Source: Cycas panzhihuaensis
Lineage: Eukaryota; Cycadophyta
Reading direction: 5' to 3'
DNA: 64,000 nucleotides
NCBI GenBank assembly: GCA_023213395.1
Contig: CM041465.1
Span: 242,551,741 to 242,615,740 of the forward strand
A program made the position numbers and the translations under genes. Below are positions 56,450-64,000 of the stretch, in pieces. Position 1 is the stretch's first letter. Each line of letters starts with the position of its first letter. The notes beneath the pieces are model-generated. The model did no database searches, was not told the DNA's origin, and saw only the letters and a list, made by a program, of their open reading frames with translations.

Positions 56450-58950
56450 GGAAGAGGGACCCCTTTATTCCTCCATTTCTACATTTGAACTAGGATCACC
56501 AATGGAGGACTATCCATCAGATTAGGCATACCACTCATATGCCTCGGATTCCCATCCTCAAATATCATACCTCTTCAAGATCCCAACTAAGAGGCCAAGG
56601 ACCCCATTTACTACCTAGGTGATTAGACACATCTGGATTTTCACCCCTACCCTACACATGACATAAGAGAACCTTTCCCTATGGACCACTCTCATTCTAC
56701 TGAGAGATCCCATGATGACTATCTTCCAAGCTCTGGTTAACATGAGGAACCTTCTACCTTCTACCTCCTATGAGCAAGATAAAACTCCTCCTAGAGATCT
56801 GGTGGATGTATTAAGGTAATGTTTTAAAGCTGCAAGCACTTAACCACTTTTGAAGTGGTTAGATCACTTCCTTCAGAGCACTGCCTTACTATCTTCCACC
56901 TCCATTCCATCAACATCATCCCACTTTATGTCATCTTCGATAATGGGATATGTTCTTATATCCCCTCCACCCATGAATGTTCCCTTGGCCTAAGGGATGC
57001 CCCAAGGTATACCAATTACCCAAATAGGTTTGAGCATACCTCCTTCTACCCAAGCAATAGTGTCAAAATTGATTATGGCCCATGGCCTTTTGATTTGACC
57101 CTAAGTACCTTCATAATCCCATGCTTCAAGTCATGGAAGATTCATCCCCATGTGCCCTCATCCTCAACCCATGGACACTTTTCTCTATGTGCTCCTAGGT
57201 TAAATATCCCAACCTTAGGGGCATGTTGGGCCAAACCCTCTCCCAACCTATAGGATAGATCTATTCTATCCCTATGGGATTGTGCCCCTTATAGGTAGAC
57301 TCTATAGATGGAACCCTATCCCTTACCCCATACCATCTTCTACGTGTATAACTTCATACATGGTTCCTTCACAAGAGGGATCAGTTCCCCCTCATATCTC
57401 TTACCCCTATGTAATAGTTCCTTAGGGTATATATCCACAAGCTTTTTATACCTATGTGATGTAACCTCGTGGTGGGGTGAGACCTCCCCATCCATCTTCT
57501 CATGCGACGTGCCCCTAAACAGGGACAACCCCTTCCCATTACATAGGTGGAAACCTTTATGCTTCTTATAGTTATCCCTCTTATCCCCCACATAGTATGA
57601 GTGGATACCCATATTCATATCCCTCTACTTTTTAAGTTCATTTGTTAACTTAACCTAGGATCCATCCTTTTGTTAATTATCGATCAACTCCTTGTCCATC
57701 AAGGCTCTCAGGACCATCTTGTCACCTCATCCCCCCGAAGTACCCAAGTTTGATGGAACTTCCTCGCATGACCTGACCAAGTATATTAGAGGCTTTGCCA
57801 AGGCATGCATTAATTATTGGGCCTATAATTACATTTTAATAAAATTATTTCCAAGATCCTTATAGGGAGACATGTTGAAATGGTTCTACTATTTCCCTGC
57901 CCATTCCATCTTTACCTTCTAGCTGCTAGCTAATGAATTCATTAACTATTTTGATGTAGCCTAACCCTTTGAAAGTAGGTTCAAGGCTTACTTGCCATTG
58001 AAATAAGATTATAATGAACTCAATTATGACCTTGTGAGATGTTTCCATAATCTTCTTCATTCCTCCAAGGCCACTTTACCCAAGGAACTAAAGAAAGAAA
58101 TATTTGTTAATGCTCTTTACCTCAAAGTCCATGTGGAAGTCCTCAAAATGGAGGTAACGATATTTGACCCTACCATAGCCAAGTACTTAGCATTAAAGGC
58201 CATTGAGATCTAGGAAGGTCTCAAGAAGCCTCCTAAACAATCACAACACCGTGTGGTAGCCCCTACCCCATGTGACCAAAAGAGCTAGTAACAACCTCCA
58301 AGGTCTTATACCAATATAATGGATATGACCTTCGATCCCTTAACCTCAGTTATACATTCTTTCAAATGTATGATTAAAAAATTGAAACTTCAACCCTATC
58401 AACCCTCATCAAAGTCATATAGACCTATATACCAAACCTCCCAAACCATACCACCTAAGGGTGGAAACACTCAAACTTCCCAAGGAAGAAAGGCAAGACC
58501 CCCTTCTGAGAAGAATTGGTGTTTTGCGCATGGGGAGTGCCTCTATGAGGACTTACAATATTGGTTGCAATATCCTTAGCTTGTGCCACATCATGAGACC
58601 TCTCTTAAGAGTGTTTCTAAGACCAATTTAAGTTAGTTTGTTCATATGGTTCCTTTCTCAAACCATAGGGAATAAGACCCAACCTGCCCAGAATAGGAAG
58701 GCAAGGAATAGAGGATGATTTCCTAACCCTTCTTCTGATCAAGCTAAAGGAAAGGGCCTAAGAGATCTATCTTCTATACTTAGACCTAAGACCTAACATC
58801 CCTCATCCTCTTAACCCAAAATAAAGAGAAGAGATTCATCCAAATTCTTAAGACCACCCCCTTATACCTGGTTACAAGGTCCCAAGCCATAAAAGAGGTT
58901 GTTGAAGCCTTCACCTCATAATAAAATCCTTCTATAGACAATCCAACTAT
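56450..58950 (+). pseudogene. Element C gag
   Basis: Early part near 56,500-56,860 matches gag N-terminus of B (SDWAYHAFAS-like region: tca-gattaggcataccactcatatgcc). Capsid-like core at 57,700-58,210: PPEVPKFDGTSS, NYWAYNYILIKLFP, LKWFYYFPAHSIF, then KATLPKELKKEIFVNALYLKVHVEVLKMEV. The Cys/His segment KNWCFAHGECLYED lies near 58,513. Several frameshifts and stops break it, so it is more decayed than A and B. Confidence 0.75.
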
Positions 58951-59598
58951 GGAAATCTATGTGGTCTCGAAGACCATTCCCATCCATCTAGGATATTATG
59001 ATTTTTGAAGAGCACTTTCCCAACCTACCAGGAAGGGAAAGGCCTTTTTAATTATTGAGGAGATTCACACCTAGTTGTGGGCATGTCCATGATCGATATC
59101 CTATAGAGTTATCCCTAGCAACGAGCTCTTCTTTTAGAATCCTTGGGTCAGAAAGATGCTCCTATCCATTCTATTGGCACCACTTAAAAAGGGGCACCTC
59201 TTATCATATTTAACGCTAGAGACCTCCCTCCAACCAATGAAAGGGAACACCAATGGCATTACCCTTTCACTATCACCATAGATACCCTAGATTTCACCCT
59301 AAAAAGGGTTGTTATGGATAATGCTTCTTTAGTTAATGTCATGCATATATATATGGTAGAGAAGCTAGGGATAAGAGCCCTTGAACCAGTCCTATGGAGG
59401 TGCCAAGTCTATGATGGAAGCAAGAAGGTGCCTTCTAGGATGGTGATACTCCTTGTTACCCTAGAGGACAAAACCATCCAAACAGATATTATAGTCCTTG
59501 ATATAGATGTGGACTGCAATCTTTTGTTAAGACATTTATGGCTTAACTAGATAGGAGCTATTTGCTCCTCTAGATAGGGGCAACTTAAATTTACCCAT
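58951..59598 (+). pseudogene. Element C protease, cut by copia-H
   Basis: The active site reads MDNASLVNVMHIY near 59,314 (Gly of D-N-G changed to Ala), then LGIRALEPVLWRCQVYDGSKK, IVLDIDVDCNLLLRHLWL near 59,490-59,545, and QLKFTH at 59,581-59,598, where copia-H begins. The Arg-Pro of LLGRPWL is altered to RHLWL. Matches A 5,340-5,050 and B 15,915-16,205. Confidence 0.8.
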
Positions 59599-60247
59599 TG
59601 TTAGGTAATATGACAACAATGGTTGGAGGCTAAATTTTTGACATGTTGGTAGTGCAATTTCCTCCTCAAACCTTCCTTGGGGGGTTCCAAAGAGGGTAGC
59701 ATCCCCCCTTGGCCAGGGGGGTGTGGGGGGAGTGGAATGCCCCCTATAAAGAGGGGGTTTGAGGGTGATAGCCCCCGACCCAAAAAATTAGCACTAGAAA
59801 ATATATTAAACTATAAAGAGAACTAGGGTTATTTGCTCAAAATACCCTAGATTTTATGGTCAAGATTTGTGCCTTGGATGACCCTCTCATGTAACCTGAT
59901 TTAGGGCATTTTTCATTATGTTGATAGTGTTCAATGTACTGTGAGGAGATGGGCAGTTGGTTGTTGTTGTTATGAGTACTTTACTATGGGATTATATACA
60001 TTTTCTCCGTTCTATAATAATAAAGATTGATACATTTCCTATGTAGATGTTTCCCTAACACATTTCTAGGGTTTTACCACGTTATATCAGGTGTACATGT
60101 GATACTTGGCTTTCTTCTTCACTTTATTGTTTTATCTCTAGTTTAAGAACTTGCATGTTAAATTTTAGTTTTGATTCCTATAACTAGTTGCAAGAATAGT
60201 TTAGATCTTGGTGGCAGTTTAAGGGTTGGGACCTTATCTTATCAACA
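59599..60247 (+). repeat. Copia-H 5' LTR (649 bp)
   Basis: TGTTAGGTAATATGACAACA to CTTATCAACA. GC-rich hairpin block at 59,665-59,780, partly decayed. TGGTATCAGAGC follows after two bases. Confidence 0.93.
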
Positions 60248-60319
60248 AGTGGTATCAGAGCCACTTTTATTTTTGCAATGAGTTTATGAAGGTTTTAGTG
60301 TCAGATTCTTCTACACCAA

Positions 60320-61160
60320 ATGGCAAAACTGGCAAGTACAAAATTTGAGGTGGAGAAATTTAATGGCAAGAACAACTTTGAGTTATGGAAGTTGAAAGCA
60401 TATGATGTTCTTGTGTAATAAGGTTTGTACAGAGCTCTTGTAGGAAAAATGAAGAAACCCACAGGGATGGATGATGATGAATGGGATGATCAAGACAAAA
60501 AGGCTCTTAGGACAATACGATTGTGGTTGGCAGATGAAGTTCTATTTAACATCATAGGGGAGCAGACAACAGTAGGATTATGGACCCTTTTGGAAGGCTT
60601 GTATATGACTAAATTAGTGATGAATCAAATCTACTTAAAGAGGCAATTGTACTCATTATGGATGAAGGAATGTACAAAAATTACTGACCATTTAAATATT
60701 TTCAATACTCTTACTTATCAGTTGGCTAGTATCGATGTCAAAATTAAGGATGAGAACAAAGTTGTTACCTTGTTATGCTCATTACCAGAATCCTGGGATA
60801 ATATTATTACCTCAATTAGTTTTAGCACTATAAATAAATTAGAATATGATTTTGTTGTGAGTGCTTTATTGATGGAAGAAATGTGGAGAAAGTCTAGTCT
60901 TAAAACCTCCACACCAGAAGCTATGACAGCAAGGGGTAGAATAATTGATAGAGGATAAAGCTCTAGGTATATATCGACGTCAAAGTCAAAAGGCAAGAAG
61001 AGCAAGCTCAAGTGTTGGCACTCTAATAAGACCAGTCACCTCAAGAAGGATTACTTCAAAAGGAAGGGGTTCTAGAAAAAGGAAGATCCTACCAAGGAGG
61101 CTAATCAGGTGGAGTCAAATCAAGGTACGGATGATAATGTCTTAGTTGCTTGTAATGTTT
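60320..61160 (+). pseudogene. Copia-H gag
   Basis: MAKLASTKFEVEKFNGKNNFELWKL start at 60,320. Open from 60,425 to 60,957 (KKPTGMDDDEWDDQDKKALRT, TVGLWTLLEGLYMTKLV, NIFNTLTYQLASIDVKI). Knuckle near 61,010 reads CWHSNKTSHLKKDYF, with one Cys changed to Ser. Stops: two adjacent TAA before GLYRA, TAA after DRG at 60,957. The best source for the original family sequence here. Confidence 0.9.
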
Positions 61161-62700
61161 CCCATTATCACCATGACTAGTTATTGAATTGAGGTGCTTC
61201 ACACCACATGTGTCCACACAAGAGTTGGTTCTTATCATCCCAACCTCTTGATGGTGGTGATGTGCTTATGGGAAATGAAGTTTCTTATAAGATAGTGGGT
61301 ATTGGTAGCATCAGAATTAAGATATTCGATGGTGTAGTGAGAACATTAATTGAGGTTAGACATGTACCTAATTTGAAAAAGAATCTAATTTCCTTGGGTG
61401 AACCAGATTTGGGTGGTTATAAGTAAAGAGGTCATGAAGGAGTCTTAAAGGTATCAAAGGGCACCTTGGTTATTATGAAAGCCTTAAAGAAAGGAAACCT
61501 TAACATTTTAGTAGGAAGTACAGATGTTAGCCATGTAACTATAGCATCAAAGACTGCACAAGATCTAGCTCAGTTATGGCATCAGAGACTTAGGCACATG
61601 AGTAAGAGAGGACTTAAGGTGTTGATAAACTACAAGTTACTTCCTAACTTACAACTTTTAGATTTGGCTTTCTACAAACATTATATTTTTGGAAAGTAGT
61701 GTAGAGTCAGGTTTAAAGTAGGGAGTCACACTAGTAAAGGTGTTCTGGATTACATACATTCAGATGTGTGGGGACCAGCCCCTAAAATATCTTGTGGAGG
61801 ATCATTGTACTTTATTACATTTATAGATGATTAATCTAGAAAGGTATGGGTCTAGTTTTTAAAAAAGAAATCTAAAATTTTTAATGTATTTAAGCAGTTC
61901 AAGGCTCTAGTTGAGAACAACACTGGTGAGTTAATCAAATGTTTAAGAATTGATAATGGAGGTGAGTTCAAATCCTTGGAGTTTGAGAACTATTATAGAG
62001 AAGCTAGGATCTAAAGGCACAAGACCACTAGCTATACTCTGCAGCAAAATGGTATTGCTAAGCACATGAATAGGACACTCTTAAAAGAGTAAGAAGCATG
62101 CTAAGTAATGCTAGAGTGGAGTAAGGATTATGGGCAGAAGCTGTTCAAACATCTTGCTATCTAGTAAATAGGTCACCATCACTTGCAATAGATTGTAAGA
62201 TTCCTAAAGAGGTATGGACTGGACATCCATGTGATTATTCAAATTTAAAAGTTTTTGGTTGTGATTCTTATACCTGGACTGATAAAAGTAAACATTCAAA
62301 GTTAGACCCAAAATCTAAGAGATGTATCTTTATTGGTTATGGTGATAAAGATGGTGTGAAGGGATATAGGTTATAGGATCCTACTACCCATAAAATCATC
62401 ATTAATTGAGATGTTGTATTTGATGAATATCCCCTTATAAAATTAGATAGTATAGAAGTTGAAGTGAAACATAAGCAGAAAGTTAAACATCCATAGGTCA
62501 AGTTTGAAACCCAGCCATCTTTGGAATCAGAAGAGTAGGAAGATCTTTCTGAAGATGAATCTGCAATAGATTTATAGGAGTACGTGAATACTCCTCTGCC
62601 AACAATTATAAGATCTATACAAGTTAGTCATCTACCTGATAGGTACAACCCTTCTACTTCTATTACTTTGGTTTCTAATGATGGTGAGCCTACACATTAT
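61161..62700 (+). pseudogene. Copia-H protease and integrase
   Basis: The protease motif near 61,186 reads LLN-stop-GASHHM: catalytic Asp to Asn and Ser to stop, so inactive. Integrase: HQRLRHMSKRGLKV near 61,580, HSDVWGPAP near 61,759, NGGEFKSLEF near 61,958, NGIAKHMNR near 62,048 (catalytic Glu to Lys). A single-base loss near 62,085 shifts the frame. Stops at K-stop-CRVRF (shared with the other two copies) and others. Confidence 0.88.
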
Positions 62701-64000
62701 CAAGAAGCAGTAGATGATATCCATAGTGAGAAGTGGAAGAGGGCTATGTAGGAAGAGATAGATGCTTTGAAGAAAAATAATTCATGGGACTTGGTAGAAC
62801 TTCTACATGGAAGGAAGACTATTGGTTGTAGGTGGGTTTGTAAGATGAAAATAGATGTTGATGGAAAGGTTGACAAATGTAAGGCAAGACTCATGGCTAA
62901 AGGCTTTGCACAGAAAGTAGGTATTGAATTTCATGAGATCTTTTCACTAGTTGTCAAACTTGTTTCAATTCAAGTGATGTTAGAATTGGTAGCTTCTCTT
63001 GATTTAGAGTTAGAGCAGTTAGATGTAAAAATATCTTTTCTACATGGAGATTTAGATGAGGAGATCTATATGGATTAGCCAGAAGGGTTTGTACATGATG
63101 GCAGAAAAAGACTTATTTGTAGGCTCAGGAAATCATTGTATGGCCTGAAGTAATCACCTAGGCAATGGTACAAGAAGTTTTATGCCTTCATGGAGAGCCA
63201 AAATTTCAAAATAAATGAGTATGATCATTGTGTTTACTTTAAATTCATGGACAATGGCTTATTCATTGTCTTGGAATTATATGTTGATGGCATGTTGGTT
63301 GCAAGCAAGAGTGTGCAAGAAATCAATAAGTTAAAGTCTCAATTGGCTAGGACTTTTGATATGAAGGATCTAGGATTTATAAAATAAATCTTAGATATGG
63401 AGATACATAGAGACAAGAAAAATGGTAAGCTATAGTTATCACAGTAGAAATATGTAGAGAAGGTGCTAACCAGGTTTGGTATGGCAAATGTGAAACCAGT
63501 GAGTATCCCATTGGCTTCCTATTTTAATCTTTCTTTGAGTATGAGTCCTAGTAATGAAGAAGAAAAGGATTATATGTCTCGTGTGCCTTATGCCAGTGCA
63601 GTAGGAAGTTTGATGTATACCATGGTATATATAAGACCTAACATTTCACATGCAATCAGTGTAGTTAGTAGGTTTATGGCAAATCCAGGAAAAGAACATT
63701 GGGTAGCAGTGAAATAGGTGCTTCAGTATTTGAGAGGCATAAGTGACTTGCATCACCTTTGGAGGTGTAAGTAATTAGGCTTATAGATATGTTGATTTAG
63801 ACTTTGCAAGAGATTTAGATAAGAGAAGGTCTACTTCAGGTTATGTATTCACTCTTGCAAATAGTCCAGTTAGTTGGATGTTAAAATTACATAGCACAAT
63901 TACATTATTGACTACAAAAGCTGAATATGTTGTTGTAGCACATGCTTGCAAAGAAGCAATCTAGTTACAGGGTCTATTAGATGAGTTTGGAAGGAAATAG
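62701..64000 (+). pseudogene. Copia-H reverse transcriptase and start of RNase H
   Basis: NSWDLVELLHGRKTIGCRWV near 62,780, LDVKISFLHGDLDEEIYMD near 63,018, SLYGLK-stop-SPRQW near 63,134, catalytic box LYVDGM near 63,276 (second Asp to Gly), then VPYASAVGSLMYTM near 63,583 and RRSTSGYVF near 63,825. The window ends inside RNase H. Confidence 0.88.

Larger units (their letters stand above)
48306..64000 (+). mobile_element. Ty3/Tat retrotransposon C (interrupted, 3' end outside window)
   Basis: 5' LTR split by copia-2, PBS at 56,242, gag and protease to 59,598, then copia-H. LTR pieces (48,306-49,025 and 53,991-56,240) add to about 2.97 kb. More A/T-rich and more diverged than A and B. Confidence 0.8.
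59599..64000 (+). mobile_element. Copia-H (copia-1 family), 3' end outside window
   Basis: 5' LTR 59,599-60,247, PBS at 60,250, gag from ATG 60,320, integrase, RT, and part of RNase H at the window end. Inserted in the protease of element C; the five bases before it are CCCAT. Same long-LTR subfamily as copia-1. Confidence 0.93.

Noticed and set aside
56855-57571. 132- and 87-codon ORFs in element C
   Set aside because: They fall in the Pro-rich gag region where frames are broken; only nucleotide similarity to gag of A and B is meaningful.
1-64000. Alternative genetic code with TAG as a sense codon
   Set aside because: The many in-frame TAGs vary between copies of one family, come with TAA and TGA, and match CAG/TGG in sisters, so deamination is the simpler reason.
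1-64000. Integrated pararetrovirus or other endogenous virus
   Set aside because: All polymerase segments are flanked by LTRs, PBS and integrase of Ty3 or copia type; no movement or coat protein motif was seen.
1-64000. Host genes, tRNA or rRNA genes, CRISPR arrays
   Set aside because: Nothing with a tRNA cloverleaf, rRNA core motif, regularly spaced repeats or non-transposon protein domain (apart from the carried PMD gene) was found by reading.

Overview
This is plant nuclear DNA made almost wholly of decayed LTR retrotransposons inserted into one another. I see no host gene, rRNA, tRNA or CRISPR array. The families (long-LTR Ty3 elements of the Tat type, a Ty3 chromovirus with a chromodomain, and Tork/TNT1-like Ty1-copia elements) are those of seed plants with large, repeat-rich genomes; the species cannot be named from the sequence.

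Left half (1-42,583), one nest four levels deep. Tat element E (minus strand; gag and a broken 5' LTR, 29,619-42,583) received copia-1 (25,454-29,618). Copia-1 was split in its gag by Tat element A (minus strand; from before base 1 to 25,453). The 5' LTR of A was in turn split by Tat element B (plus strand, 10,168-24,584). B has two ~2.77 kb LTRs, a PBS, gag and protease, an internal deletion that removed RT, RNase H and the integrase core, a 3' tail with an extra RNase H, and a multi-exon gene on the opposite strand. Copia element D (32,986-37,989) sits in the LTR of E.

Right half (42,584-64,000). A copia LTR with PBS (F) is followed by chromovirus G (minus, 43,685-46,758), a lone D-type LTR (46,759-47,153) and the 3' tail of another Tat element (K). 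K is interrupted by Tat element C (plus, from 48,306). The 5' LTR of C carries a complete copia element (copia-2, 49,026-53,990, with a perfect 5-bp target duplication), and its protease region carries copia-H (59,599 to beyond the window end).

Decay pattern. Reading frames stay open for kilobases without frameshifts but are peppered with stops, mostly TAG where sister copies have CAG/CAA (Gln) or TGG (Trp). That is the signature of cytosine deamination in heavily methylated DNA. A keeps one frame from about 7,681 to 1,466, and B keeps one frame from 13,150 to 17,214 even across its large deletion.

Most notable content: the Tat 3' tail encodes, antisense to gag-pol, a gene with its own TATA box and two candidate introns, whose product looks like a plant mobile domain (PMD) protein with an acidic/coiled-coil tail. 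One intron has the same position, phase and length in elements A and B. Element B, without a polymerase but with an in-frame gag fusion, the extra RNase H and the antisense PMD gene, looks like a non-autonomous derivative.
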